A stretch of 64,000 bases of DNA from Acanthosepion lycidas. Lineage: Eukaryota; Mollusca; Cephalopoda; Sepiida; Sepiidae. Position numbers and translations under genes: made by a program. The notes below the pieces were generated by a model. That model worked only from the letters and a program-made list of their open reading frames with translations. It did not search any database and was not told the origin of the DNA. This document shows, piece by piece, positions 30,198 to 44,600 of the stretch; the stretch's first letter is position 1; each line of letters begins with the position of its first letter. Where the stretch lies: the NCBI GenBank assembly GCA_963932145.1, contig OZ010595.1, positions 81,152,752 to 81,216,751 of the forward strand. The letters run 5' to 3'.

Positions 30198-33100
30198 ATC
30201 CGATTCTTTTGACGAACATTCTCTGTTCCGATTCATTTAACGAACATTCCTTGTTCTGATTCTTTTAACCAATATTCCTTCTTTCGCTTCTTTTTTCGAA
30301 CATTCCTTGTTCTGTTTCCAGTAACGAACTTACTTGTTCCGATCCTTTTGACGAACATTCTCTGTTCCGATTCATTTAACGAACATTCCTTGTATTGATT
30401 CTTTTAACCAATATTCCTTGTTTCGCTTCTTTTTTCGAACATTCCTTGTTCTGTTTCCAATAACGAACTTACTTGTTCCGATTCTTTTGACGAACATTCT
30501 CTGTTACGATTCATTTAACGAACATTCCTTGTTCTGATTCTTTTAACCAATATTCCTTGTTTCGCTTCTTTTTTCGAACATTCCTTGTTCTGTTTCCAGT
30601 AACGAACTTACTTGTTCCGATTCTTTTGACGAACATTCTTGTTCCGATTCATTTAACGAACATTCCTTGTATTGATTCTTTTAACCAATATTCCTTGTTT
30701 CGCTTCTTTTTTCGAACATTCTTTGTTCTGTTTCCAGTAACGAACTTACTTGTTCCGATTCTTTTGACGAACATTCTCTATTCCGATTCAATTAACGAAG
30801 ATTCCTTGTTCTGAATTTTAACCAATATTCCTTGTTTCGCTTCTTTTTTCGAACATTCCTTGTTCTGTTTCCAGTAACGAACTTACTTGTTCCGATTCTT
30901 TTGACGAACATTCTCTGTTCCGATTCATTTAACGAACATTCCTTGTTCTGATTCTTTTAACCAATATTCCTTGTTTCGCTTCTTTTTCGAACATTCCTTG
31001 TTCGGTTTCCAGTAACGAACTTACTTGTTCCGATTCTTTTGACGAACATTCTCTGTTCCGATTCATTTAACGAACATTCCTTGATCTGATTCTTTTAACC
31101 AATATTCCTTGTTTCGCTTCTTTTTACGAACATTCCTTGTTTTGCTTCCAGTAACGAACTTACTTGTTCCGATTCTTTTGACGAACATTCTTTGTTCCGC
31201 TTCATTTAACGAACATTCCTTGTTTTGATTCTTTTAACCAATATTCCTTGTTTCGCTTCTTTTTTCGAACATTCCTTGTTCTGTTTCCAGTAACGAACTT
31301 ACTTGTTCCGATTCTTTTGACGAACATTCTTTGTTCCGCTTCATTTAACGAACATTCCTTGTTTTGATTCTTTTAACCAATATTCCTTGTTTCGCTTCTT
31401 TTTTCGAACATTCCTTGTTTTGTTTCCAGTAACGAACTTACTTGTTCCGATTCTTTTGACGAACATTCTCTATTCCGATTCATTTAACGAACATACCTTG
31501 TTCTGATTCTCTTAACCAATATTCCTTGTTTCGCTTCTTTTTTCGAATATTCCTTGTTCTGTTTCCAGTAACGAACTTACTTGTTCCGATTCTTTTGACG
31601 AACATTCTCTGTTCCGATTCATTTAACGAACATTCCTTGTTCTGATTCTTTTAACCAATATTCCTTGTTTCGCTTCTTTTTTCGAACATTCCTTGTTCTG
31701 TTTCCAGTAACGAACTTACTTGTTCCGATTCTTTTGACGAACATTCTCTGTTCCGATTCATTTAACGAACATTCCTTGTTCTGATTCTTTTAACCAATAT
31801 TCCTTGTTTCGCTTCTTTTTTCGAACATTCCTTGTTTTGTTTCCAGTAACGAACTTACATGTTCCGATTCTTTTGACGAACATTCTCTGTTCCGATTCAT
31901 TTAACGAACATTCCTTGTTCTGATTCTTTTAACCAATATTCCTTGTTTCGCTTCTTTTTTCGAACATTCCTTGTTCTGTTTCCAGTAACGAACTTACTTG
32001 TTCCGATTCTTTTGACGAACATTCTCTGTTCCGATTCATTTAACGAACATTCCTTGTTCTGATTCTTTTAACCAATATTCCTTGTTTCGCTTCTTTTTTC
32101 GAACATTCCTTGTTCTGTTTCCAGTAACGAACTTACTTGTTCCGATTCTTTTGACGAACATTCTCTGTTCCGATTCATTTAACGAACATTCCTTGTTCTG
32201 ATTCTTTTAACCAATATTCCTTGTTTCGCTTCTTTTTTCGAACATTCCTTGTTCTGTTTCCAGTAACGAACTTACTTGTTCCGATTCTTTTGACGAACAT
32301 TCTTTGTTCCGCTTCATTTAACGAACCTTCCTTGTTTTGATTCTTTTAACCAATATTCCTTGTTTCGCTTCTTTTTTCGAACATTCCTTGTTCTGTTTCC
32401 AGTAACGAACTTACTTGTTCCGATTCTTTTGACGAACATTCTTTGTTCCGCTTCATTTAACGAACATTCCTTGTTTTGATTCTTTTAACCAATATTCCTT
32501 GTTTCGCTTCTTTTTTCGAACATTCCTTGTTCTGTTTCCAGTAACAAACTTACTTGTTCCGATTCTTTTGACGAACATTCTTTGTTCCGCTTCATTTAAC
32601 GAACATTCCTTGTTCTGATTCTTTTAACCAATATTCCTTGTTTCGCTTCTTTTTTCGAATATTCCTTGTTCTGTTTCCAGCAACGAACTTACTTGTTCCG
32701 ATTCTTTTGACGAACATTCTTTGTTCCGCTTCATTTAACGAACATTCTTTGTTTTGATTCTTTTAACCAATATTCCTTGTTTCGCTTCTTTTTTCGAACA
32801 TTCCTTGTTCTGTTTCCAGTAACGAACTAACTTGTTCCGATTCTTTTGACGAACATTCTTTGTTCCGATTCATTTAACGAACATTCATTGTTTTGATTCT
32901 TTTAACCAATATTCCTTGTTTCGCTTCTTTTTTCGAACATTCGTTGTTCTGTTTCCAGTAACGAACTTACTTGTTCCGATTCTTTTGACGAACATTCTCT
33001 ATTCCGATTCATTTAACGAACATTCCTTGTTCTGATTCTTTTAACCAATATTCCTTGTTTCGCTTCTTTTTTCGAACATTCCTTGTTCTGTTTCCAGTAA

Positions 33101-36100
33101 CGAACTTACTTGTTCCGATTCTTTTGACGAACATTCTCTGTTCCGATTCATTTAACGAACATTCCTTGTTCTGATTCTTTTAACCAATATTCCTTGTTTC
33201 GCTTCTTTTTTCAAACATTCCTTGTTCTGTTTCCAGTAACGAACTTACTTGTTCCGATTCTTTTGACGAACATTCTCTGTTCCGATTCATTTAACGAACA
33301 TTCCTTGTTCTGATTCTTTTAACCAATATTCCTTGTTTCGCTTCTTTTTTCGAACATTCCTTGTTCTGTTTCCAGTAACAAACTTACTTGTTCCGATTCT
33401 TTTGACGAACATTCTTTGTTCCGCTTCATTTAACGAACATTCCTTGTTCTGATTCTTTTAACCAATATTCCTTGTTTCGCTTCTTTTTTCGAATATTCCT
33501 TGTTCTGTTTCCAGTAACGAACTTACTTGTTCCGATTCTTTTGACGAACATTCTTTGTTCCGCTTCATTTAACGAACATTCTTTGTTTTGATTCTTTTAA
33601 CCAATATTCCTTGTTTCGCTTCTTTTTTCGAACATTCCTTGTTCTGTTTCCAGTAACGAACTAACTTGTTCCGATTCTTTTGACGAACATTCTCTATTCC
33701 GATTCATTTAACGAACATTCCTTGTTCTGATTCTTTTAACCAATATTCCTTGTTTCGCTTCTTTTTTCGAACATTCCTTGTTCTGTTTCCAGTAACGAAC
33801 TTACTTGTTCCGATTCTTTTGACGAACATTCTCTGTTCCGATTCATTTAACGAACATTCCTTGTTCTGATTCTTTTAACCAATATTCCTTGTTTCGCTTC
33901 TTTTTTCGAACATTCCTTGTTCTGTTTCCAGTAACGAACTTACTTGTTCCGATTCTTTTGACGAACATTCTCTGTTCCGATTCATTTAACGAACATTCCT
34001 TGTTCTGATTCTTTTAACCAATATTCCTTGTTTCGCTTCTTTTTTCGAACATTCCTTGTTCTGTTTCCAGTAACGAACTTAATTGTTCCGATTCTTTTGA
34101 CGAACATTCTTTGTTCCGCTTCATTTAACGAACATTCCTTGTTTTGATTCTTTTAACCAATATTCCATGTTTCGCTTCTTTTTTCGAACATTCCTTGTTC
34201 TGTTTCCAGTAACGAACTAACTTGTTCCGATTCTTTTGACGAACATTCTTTGTTCCGATTCATTTAACGAACATTCCTTGTTTTGATTCTTTTAACCAAT
34301 ATTCCTTGTTTCGCTTCTTTTTTCGAACATTCCTTGTTCTGTTTCCAGTAACGAACTTACTTGTTCCGATTCTTTTGACGAACATTCTCTATTCCGATTC
34401 ATTTAACGAACATTCCTTGTTCTGATTCTTTTAACCAATATTCCTTGTTTCGCTTCTTTTTTCGAATATTCCTTGTTCTGTTTCCAGTAACGAACTTACT
34501 TGTTCCGATTCTTTTGACGAACATTCTTTGTTCCGCTTCATTTAACGAACATTCCTTGTTTTGATTCTTTTAACCAATATTCCTTGTTTCGCTTCTTTTT
34601 TCGAACATTCCTTGTTCTGTTTCCAGTAACGAACTTACTTGTTCCGATTCTTTTGACGAACATTCTTTGTTCCGCTTCATTTAACGAACATTCCTTGTTT
34701 TGATTCTTTTAACCAATATTCCTTGTTTCGCTTCTTTTTTCGAACATTCCTTGTTCTGTTTCCAGTAACGAACTTACTTGTTCCGATTCTTTTGACGAAC
34801 ATTCTTTGTTCCGCTTCATTTAACGAACATTCCTTGTTCTGATTCTTTTAACCAATATTCCTTGTTTCGCTTCTTTTTTCGAATATTCCTTGTTCTGTTT
34901 CCAGTAACGAACTTACTTGTTCCGATTCTTTTGACGAACATTCTTTGTTCCGCTTCATTTAACGAACATTCTTTGTTTTGATTCTTTTAACCAATATTCC
35001 TTGTTTCGCTTCTTTTTTCGAACATTCCTTGTTCTGTTTCCAGTAACGACCTTACTTGTTCCGATTCTTTTGACGAACATTCTTTGTTCCGATTCATTTA
35101 ACGAACATTCCATGTTTTGATTCTTTTAACCAATATTCCTTGTTTCGCTTCTTTTTTCGAACATTCGTTGTTCTGTTTCCAGTAACGAACTTACTTGTTC
35201 CGATTCTTTTGACGAACATTCTTTGTTCCGCTTCATTTAACGAACATACCTTGTTTTGATTCTTTTAACCAATATTCCTTGTTTCGCTTCTTTTTTCGAA
35301 CATTCCTTGTTTTGTGTCCAGTAACGAACTTACTTGTTCCGATTCTTTTGACGAACATTCTATATTCCGATTCATTTAACGAACATTCCTTGTTCTGATT
35401 CTTTTAACCAATATTCCTTGTTTCGCTTCTTTTTTCGAACATTCCTTGTTCTGTTTCCAGTAACGAACTTACATGTTCCGATTCTTTTGACGAACATTCT
35501 CTGTTCCGATTCATTTAACGAACATTCCTTGTTCTGATTCTTTTAACCAATATTCCTTGTTTCGCTTCTTTTTTCGAACATTCCTTGTTCTGTTTCCAGT
35601 AACGAACTTACTTGTTCCGATTCTTTTGAGGAACATTCTCTGTTCCGATTCATTTAACGAACATTCCTTGTTCTGATTCTTTTAACCAATATTCCTTGTT
35701 TCGCTTCTTTTTTCGAACATTCCTTGTTCTGTTTCCAGTAACGAACTTACTTGTTCCGATTCTTTTGACGAACAATCTCTGTTCCGATTCATTTAACGAA
35801 CATTCCTTGTTCTGATTCTTTTAACCAATATTCCTTGTTTCGCTTCTTTTTTCGAACATTCCTTGTTCTGTTTCCAGTAACGAACTTACTTGTTCCGATT
35901 CTTTTGACGAACATTCTCTGTTCCGATTCATTTAACGAACATTCCTTGTTCTGATTCTTTTAACCAATATTCCTTGTTTCGCTTCTTTTTTCGAACATTC
36001 CTTGTTCTGTTTCCAGTAACGAACTTAATTGTTCCGATTCTTTTGACGAACATTCTCTATTCCGATTCATTTAACGAACATTCCTTGTTCTGATTCTTTT

Positions 36101-36249
36101 AACCAATATTCCTTGTTTCGCTTCTTTTTTCGAATATTCCTTGTTCTGTTTCCAGTAACGAACTTACTTGTTCCGATTCTTTTGACGAACATTCTTTGTT
36201 CCGCTTCATTTAACGAACATTCCTTGTTTTGATTCTTTTAACCAATATT

Positions 36250-39200
36250 CCTTGTTTCGCTTCTTTTTTCGAACATTCCTTGTTCTTTTTCCGGAAACGA
36301 ACTTACTTGTTCCGATTCTTTTGACGAACATTCTTTGTTCCGCTTGATTTAACGAACATTCCTTGTTTTGATTCTTTTAACCAATATTCCTTGTTTCGCT
36401 TCTTTTTTCGAACATTCCTTGTTCTGTTTCCAGTAACGAACTTACTTGTTCCGATTCTTTTGACGAACATTCTTTGTTCCGCTTCATTTAACGAACATTC
36501 CTTGTTTTGATTCTTTTAACCAATATTTCTTTGTTTCGCTTCTTTTTTCGAACATTCCTTGTTTTGTTTCCAGTAACGAACTTACTTGTTCCGATTCTTT
36601 TGACGAACATTCTCTATTCCGATTCATTTAACGTACATTCCTTGTTCTGATTCTTTTAACCAATATTCCTTGTTTCGCTTCTTTTTTCGAATATTCCTTG
36701 TTCTGTTTCCAGTAACGAACTTACTTGTTCCGATTCTTTTGACGAACATTCTCTGTTCCGATTCATTTAACGAACATTCCTTGTTCTGATTCTTTTAACC
36801 AATATTCCTTGTTTCGCTTCTTTTTTCGAACATTCCTTGTTCTGTTTCCAGTAACGAACTTACTTGTTCCGATTCTTTTGACGAACATTCTCTCTTCCGA
36901 TTCATTTAACGAACATTCCTTGTTCTGATTCTTTTAACCAATATTCCTTGTTTCGCTTCTTTTTTCGAACATTCCTTGTTCTGTTTCCAGTAACGAACTT
37001 ACTTGTTCCGATTCTTTTGACGAACATTCTTTGTTCCGCTTCATTTAACGAACATTCCTTGTTTTGATTCTTTTAACCAATATTCCTTGTTTCGCTTCTT
37101 TTTTCGAACATTCCTTGATCTGTTTCCAGTAACGAACTTACTTGTTCCGATTCTTTTGACGAACATTCTCTGTTCCGATTCATTTAACGAACATTCCTTG
37201 TTCTGATTCTTTTAACCAATATTCCTTGTTTCGCTTCTTTTTTCGAACATTCCTTGTTCTGTTTCCAGTAACGAACTTACTTGTTCCGATTCTTTTGACG
37301 AACATTCTCTGTTCCGATTCATTTAACGAACATTCCTTGTTTTGATTCTTTTAACCAATATTCCTTGTTTCGCTTCTTTTTTCGAACATTCCTTGTTCTG
37401 TTTCCAGTAACGAACTTACTTGTTCCGATTCTTTTGACGAACATTCTCTGTTCCGATTCATTTAACGAACATTCCTTGTTCTGATTTTTTTAACCAATAT
37501 TCCTTGGTTCTCTTCTTTTTTCGAACATTCCTTGTTCTGTTTCCAGTAACGAAATTACGTGTACCGATTCTTTTGACGAACATTCTCTATTCCGATTCAT
37601 TTAACGAACATTCCTTGTTCTGATTTTTTTAACCAATATTCCTTGTTTCGCTTCTTTTTTCGAACATTCGTTGTTCTGTTTCCAGTAACGAACTTACTTG
37701 TTCCGATTCTTTTGACGAACATTCTCTGTTCCGATTCATTTAACGAACATTCCTTGTTCAGATTCTTTTAAGCAATATTCCTTGTTTCTCTTCTTTTTTC
37801 GAACATTCCTTGTTCTGTTTCCAGTAACGAACTTACTTGTTCCGATTCTTTTGACGTACATTCTCTATTCCGATTCATTTTACGAACATTCCTTGTTCTC
37901 ATTCTTTTAACCAATATTCCTTGTTTCGCTTCTTTTTTCGAATATTCCTTGTTCTGTTTCCAGTAACGAACTTACTTGTTCCGATTCTTTTGAAGAACAT
38001 TCTCTGTTCCGATTCATTTAACGAACATTCCTTGTTCTGATTCTTTTAACCAATATTCCTTGTTTCGCTTCTTTTTTCGAACATTCCTTGTTCTGTTTCC
38101 AGTAACGAACTTACTTGTTCCGATTCTTTTGACGAACATTCTCTGTTCCGATTCATTTAACGAACATTCCTTGTTCTGATTCTTTTAACCAATATTCCTT
38201 GTTTCGCTTCTTTTTTCGAACATTCCTTGTTCTGTTTCCAGTAACGAACTTACTTGTTCCGATTCTTTTGACGAACATTCTTTGTTCCGCTTGATTTAAC
38301 GAACATTCCTTGTTTTGATTCTTTTAACCAATATTCCTTGTTTCGCTTCTTTTTTCGAACATTCCTTGTTCTGTTTCCAGTAACGAACTTACTTGTTCCG
38401 ATTCTTTTGACGAACATTCTCTGTTCCGATTCATTTAACGAACATTCCTTGTTCTGATTCTTTTAACCAATATTCCTTGTTTCGCTTCTTTTTTCGAACA
38501 TTCCTTGTTCTGTTTCCAGTAACGAACTTACTTGTTCCGATTCTTTTGACGAACATTCTCTGTTCCGATTCATTTAACGAACATTCCTTGTTTTGATTCT
38601 TTTAACCAATATTCCTTGTTTCGCTTCTTTTTTCGAACATTCCTTGTTCTGTTTCCAGTAACGAACTTACTTGTTCCGATTCTTTTGACGAACATTCTCT
38701 GTTCCGATTCATTTAACGAACATTCCTTGTTCTGATTCTTTTAACCAATATTCCTTGTTTCGCTTCTTTTTTCGAACATTCCTTGTTCTGTTTCCAGTAA
38801 CGAACTTACTTGTTCCGATTCTTTTGACGAACATTCTTTGTTCCGCTTCATTTAACGAACATTCCTTGTTTTGATTCTTTTAACCAATATTCCTTGTTTC
38901 GCTTCTTTTTTCGAACATTCCTTGATCTGTTTCCAGTAACGAACTTACTTGTTCCGATTCTTTTGACGAACATTCTCTGTTCCGATTCATTTAACGAACA
39001 TTCCTTGTTCTGATTCTTTTAACCAATATTCCTTGTTTCGCTTCTTTTTTCGAACATTCCTTGTTCTGTTTCCAGTAACGAACTTACTTGTTCCGATTCT
39101 TTTGACGAACATTCTCTGTTCCGATTCATTTAACGAACATTCCTTGTTCTGATTCTTTTAACCAATATTCCTTGTTTCGCTTCTTTTTTCGAACATTCCT

Positions 39201-42200
39201 TGTTCTGTTTCCAGTAACGAACTTAATTGTTCCGATTCTTTTGACGAACATTCTCTATTCCGATTCATTTAACGAACATTCCTTGTTCTGATTCTTTTAA
39301 CCAATATTCCTTGTTTCGCTTCTTTTTTCGAATATTCCTTGTTCTGTTTCCAGTAACGAACTTACTTGTTCCGATTCTTTTGACGAACATTCTTTGTTCC
39401 GCTTCATTTAACGAACATTCCTTGTTTTGATTCTTTTAACCAATATTCCTTGTTTCGCTTCTTTTTTCGAACATTCCTTGTTCTGTTTCCGGAAACGAAC
39501 TTACTTGTTCCGATTCTTTTGACGAACATTCTTTGTTCCGCTTGATTTAACGAACATTCCTTGTTTTGATTCTTTTAACCAATATTCCTTGTTTCGCTTC
39601 TTTTTTCGAACATTCCTTGTTCTGTTTCCAGTAACGAACTTACTTGTTCCGATTCTTTTGACGAACATTCTTTGTTCCGCTTCATTTAACGAACATTCCT
39701 TGTTTTGATTCTTTTAACCAATATTTCTTTGTTTCGCTTCTTTTTTCGAACATTCCTTGTTTTGTTTCCAGTAACGAACTTACTTGTTCCGATTCTTTTG
39801 ACGAACATTCTCTATTCCGATTCATTTAACGTACATTCCTTGTTCTGATTCTTTTAACCAATATTCCTTGTTTCGCTTCTTTTTTCGAATATTCCTTGTT
39901 CTGTTTCCAGTAACGAACTTACTTGTTCCGATTCTTTTGACGAACATTCTCTGTTCCGATTCATTTAACGAACATTCCTTGTTCTGATTCTTTTAACCAA
40001 TATTCCTTGTTTCGCTTCTTTTTTCGAACATTCCTTGTTCTGTTTCCAGTAACGAACTTACTTGTTCCGATTCTTTTGACGAACATTCTCTCTTCCGATT
40101 CATTTAACGAACATTCCTTGTTCTGATTCTTTTAACCAATATTCCTTGTTTCGCTTCTTTTTTCGAACATTCCTTGTTCTGTTTCCAGTAACGAACTTAC
40201 TTGTTCCGATTCTTTTGACGAACATTCTTTGTTCCGCTTCATTTAACGAACATTCCTTGTTTTGATTCTTTTAACCAATATTCCTTGTTTCGCTTCTTTT
40301 TTCGAACATTCCTTGATCTGTTTCCAGTAACGAACTTACTTGTTCCGATTCTTTTGACGAACATTCTCTGTTCCGATTCATTTAACGAACATTCCTTGTT
40401 CTGATTCTTTTAACCAATATTCCTTGTTTCGCTTCTTTTTTCGAACATTCCTTGTTCTGTTTCCAGTAACGAACTTACTTGTTCCGATTCTTTTGACGAA
40501 CATTCTCTGTTCCGATTCATTTAACGAACATTCCTTGTTTTGATTCTTTTAACCAATATTCCTTGTTTCGCTTCTTTTTTCGAACATTCCTTGTTCTGTT
40601 TCCAGTAACGAACTTACTTGTTCCGATTCTTTTGACGAACATTCTCTGTTCCGATTCATTTAACGAACATTCCTTGTTCTGATTTTTTTAACCAATATTC
40701 CTTGGTTCTCTTCTTTTTTCGAACATTCCTTGTTCTGTTTCCAGTAACGAAATTACGTGTACCGATTCTTTTGACGAACATTCTCTATTCCGATTCATTT
40801 AACGAACATTCCTTGTTCTGATTTTTTTAACCAATATTCCTTGTTTCGCTTCTTTTTTCGAACATTCGTTGTTCTGTTTCCAGTAACGAACTTACTTGTT
40901 CCGATTCTTTTGACGAACATTCTCTGTTCCGATTCATTTAACGAACATTCCTTGTTCAGATTCTTTTAAGCAATATTCCTTGTTTCTCTTCTTTTTTCGA
41001 ACATTCCTTGTTCTGTTTCCAGTAACGAACTTACTTGTTCCGATTCTTTTGACGTACATTCTCTATTCCGATTCATTTAACGAACATTCCTTGTTCTCAT
41101 TCTTTTAACCAATATTCCTTGTTTCGCTTCTTTTTTCGAATATTCCTTGTTCTGTTTCCAGTAACGAACTTACTTGTTCCGATTCTTTTGAAGAACATTC
41201 TCTGTTCCGATTCATTTAACGAACATTCCTTGTTCTGATTCTTTTAACCAATATTCCTTGTTTCGCTTCTTTTTTCGAACATTCCTTGTTCTGTTTCCAG
41301 TAACGAACTTACTTGTTCCGATTCTTTTGACGAACATTCTCTGTTCCGATTCATTTAACGAACATTCCTTGTTCTGATTCTTTTAACCAATATTCCTTGT
41401 TTCGCTTCTTTTTTCGAACATTCCTTGTTCTGTTTCCAGTAACGAACTTACTTGTTCCGATTCTTTTGACGAACATTCTTTGTTCCGCTTGATTTAACGA
41501 ACATTCCTTGTTTTGATTCTTTTAACCAATATTCCTTGTTTCGCTTCTTTTTTCGAACATTCCTTGTTCTGTTTCCAGTAACGAACTTACTTGTTCCGAT
41601 TCTTTTGACGAACATTCTCTGTTCCGATTCATTTAACGAACATTCCTTGTTCTGATTCTTTTAACCAATATTCCTTGTTTCGCTTCTTTTTTCGAACATT
41701 CCTTGTTCTGTTTCCAGTAACGAACTTACTTGTTCCGATTCTTTTGACGAACATTCTCTGTTCCGATTCATTTAACGAACATTCCTTGTTTTGATTCTTT
41801 TAACCAATATTCCTTGTTTCGCTTCTTTTTTCGAACATTCCTTGTTCTGTTTCCAGTAACGAACTTACTTGTTCCGATTCTTTTGACGAACATTCTCTGT
41901 TCCGATTCATTTAACGAACATTCCTTGTTCTGATTCTTTTAACCAATATTCCTTGTTTCGCTTCTTTTTTCGAACATTCCTTGTTCTGTTTCCAGTAACG
42001 AACTTACTTGTTCCGATTCTTTTGACGAACATTCTCTCTTCCGATTCATTTAACGAACATTCCTTGTTCTGATTCTTTTAACCAATATTCCTTGTTTCGC
42101 TTCTTTTTTCGAACATTCCTTGTTCTGTTTCCAGTAACGAACTTACTTGTTCCGATTCTTTTGACGAACATTCTTTGTTCCGCTTCATTTAACGAACATT

Positions 42201-42650
42201 CCTTGTTTTGATTCTTTTAACCAATATTCCTTGTTTCGCTTCTTTTTTCGAACATTCCTTGATCTGTTTCCAGTAACGAACTTACTTGTTCCGATTCTTT
42301 TGACGAACATTCTCTGTTCCGATTCATTTAACGAACATTCCTTGTTCTGATTCTTTTAACCAATATTCCTTGTTTCGCTTCTTTTTTCGAACATTCCTTG
42401 TTCTGTTTCCAGTAACGAACTTACTTGTTCCGATTCTTTTGACGAACATTCTCTGTTCCGATTCATTTAACGAACATTCCTTGTTTTGATTCTTTTAACC
42501 AATATTCCTTGTTTCGCTTCTTTTTTCGAACATTCCTTGTTCTGTTTCCAGTAACGAACTTACTTGTTCCGATTCTTTTGACGAACATTCTCTGTTCCGA
42601 TTCATTTAACGAACATTCCTTGTTCTGATTTTTTTAACCAATATTCCTTG
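36250..42650 (+). repeat. Tandem duplication of a 23-unit block (about 3,198 bp) in the satellite
   Basis: Rare variants recur in the same order at 3,198-bp spacing: ccggaaacg (36,291/39,489), ccaatatttctttg (36,526/39,724), cttggttctc (37,506/40,704) and acgaaattacgtg (37,549/40,747). 23 x 139 is 3,197; the extra base comes from the tttctttg insertion. After about 38.3 kb the copies differ by one inserted unit. Confidence 0.85.
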
Positions 42651-44600
42651 GTTCTCTTCTTTTTTCGAACATTCCTTGTTCTGTTTCCAGTAACGAAATT
42701 ACGTGTACCGATTCTTTTGACGAACATTCTCTATTCCGATTCATTTAACGAACATTCCTTGTTCTGATTTTTTTAACCAATATTCCTTGTTTCGCTTCTT
42801 TTTTCGAACATTCGTTGTTCTGTTTCCAGTAACGAACTTACTTGTTCCGATTCTTTTGACGAACATTCTCTGTTCCGATTCATTTAACGAACATTCCTTG
42901 TTCAGATTCTTTTAAGCAATATTCCTTGTTTCTCTTCTTTTTTCGAACATTCCTTGTTCTGTTTCCAGTAACGAACTTACTTGTTCCGATTCTTTTGACG
43001 TACATTCTCTATTCCGATTCATTTAACGAACATTCCTTGTTCTCATTCTTTTAACCAATATTCCTTGTTTCGCTTCTTTTTTCGAATATTCCTTGTTCTG
43101 TTTCCAGTAACGAACTTACTTGTTCCGATTCTTTTGAAGAACATTCTCTGTTCCGATTCATTTAACGAACATTCCTTGTTCTGATTCTTTTAACCAATAT
43201 TCCTTGTTTCGCTTCTTTTTTCGAACATTCCTTGTTCTGTTTCCAGTAACGAACTTACTTGTTCCGATTCTTTTGACGAACATTCTCTGTTCCGATTCAT
43301 TTAACGAACATTCCTTGTTCTGATTCTTTTAACCAATATTCCTTGTTTCGCTTCTTTTTTCGAACATTCCTTGTTCTGTTTCCAGTAACGAACTTACTTG
43401 TTCCGATTCTTTTGACGAACATTCTTTGTTCCGCTTGATTTAACGAACATTCCTTGTTTTGATTCTTTTAACCAATATTCCTTGTTTCGCTTCTTTTTTC
43501 GAACATTCCTTGTTCTGTTTCCAGTAACGAACTTACTTGTTCCGATTCTTTTGACGAACATTCTCTGTTCCGATTCATTTAACGAACATTCCTTGTTCTG
43601 ATTCTTTTAACCAATATTCCTTGTTTCGCTTCTTTTTTCGAACATTCCTTGTTCTGTTTCCAGTAACGAACTTACTTGTTCCGATTCTTTTGACGAACAT
43701 TCTCTGTTCCGATTCATTTAACGAACATTCCTTGTTTTGATTCTTTTAACCAATATTCCTTGTTTCGCTTCTTTTTTCGAACATTCCTTGTTCTGTTTCC
43801 AGTAACGAACTTACTTGTTCCGATTCTTTTGACGAACATTCTCTGTTCCGATTCATTTAACGAACATTCCTTGTTCTGATTCTTTTAACCAATATTCCTT
43901 GTTTCGCTTCTTTTTTCGAACATTCCTTGTTCTGTTTCCAGTAACGAACTTACTTGTTCCGATTCTTTTGACGAACATTCTTTGTTCCGCTTCATTTAAC
44001 GAACATTCCTTGTTTTGATTCTTTTAACCAATATTCCTTGTTTCGCTTCTTTTTTCGAACATTCCTTGATCTGTTTCCAGTAACGAACTTACTTGTTCCG
44101 ATTCTTTTGACGAACATTCTCTGTTCCGATTCATTTAACGAACATTCCTTGTTCTGATTCTTTTAACCAATATTCCTTGTTTCGCTTCTTTTTTCGAACA
44201 TTCCTTGTTCTGTTTCCAGTAACGAACTTACTTGTTCCGATTCTTTTGACGAACATTCTCTGTTCCGATTCATTTAACGAACATTCCTTGTTTTGATTCT
44301 TTTAACCAATATTCCTTGTTTCGCTTCTTTTTTCGAACATTCCTTGTTCTGTTTCCAGTAACGAAATTACTTGTACCGATTCTTTTGACGAACATTCTCT
44401 ATTCCGATTCATTTAACGAACATTCCTTGTTCTGATTTTTTTAACCAATATTCCTTGTTTCGCTTCTTTTTTCGAACATTCGTTGTTCTGTTTCCAGTAA
44501 CGAACTTACTTGTTCCGATTCTTTTGACGAACATTCTCTGTTCCGATTCATTTAACGAACATTCCTTGTTCAGATTCTTTTAAGCAATATTCCTTGTTTC
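40700..44600 (+). repeat. Overlapping 14-unit block duplication (1,946 bp) in the satellite
   Basis: acgaaattacgtg at 40,747 recurs at 42,693, exactly 14 x 139 bp later. The neighbouring variants ttcagattc/aagcaat, gacgtacattc, ttgttctcattc and gaagaac follow in the same order. This block overlaps the 23-unit duplication, so it is a later or nested event. Confidence 0.8.

Larger units (their letters stand above)
13968..30830 (+). repeat. Satellite domain A, mixed 138/139-bp units
   Basis: Many units here have a one-base-shorter M4 (attcttgttccg for attctctgttccg) and so measure 138 bp, and M5 often reads ttgtattgattc. Alternation gives 277-bp (138+139) and 416-bp (138+139+139) super-periods, for example at 14,152, 14,429, 14,706, 15,122 and 15,538. 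Other variants typical of this domain are ctattccgattcaattaacgaag and the T5 form of M1. Runs of consecutive 138-bp units keep a frame open (15,815-16,486; 16,506-17,315; 17,751-18,836). These frames start at TTG and are not genes. Confidence 0.9.

Noticed and set aside
14152-30814. Many 85-codon and several longer (up to 361-codon) open frames with near-identical Leu/Phe-rich peptides
   Set aside because: They are products of the 138/139-bp satellite period, begin at TTG, lack regulatory sequence and vanish where units are 139 bp. Annotated as satellite.
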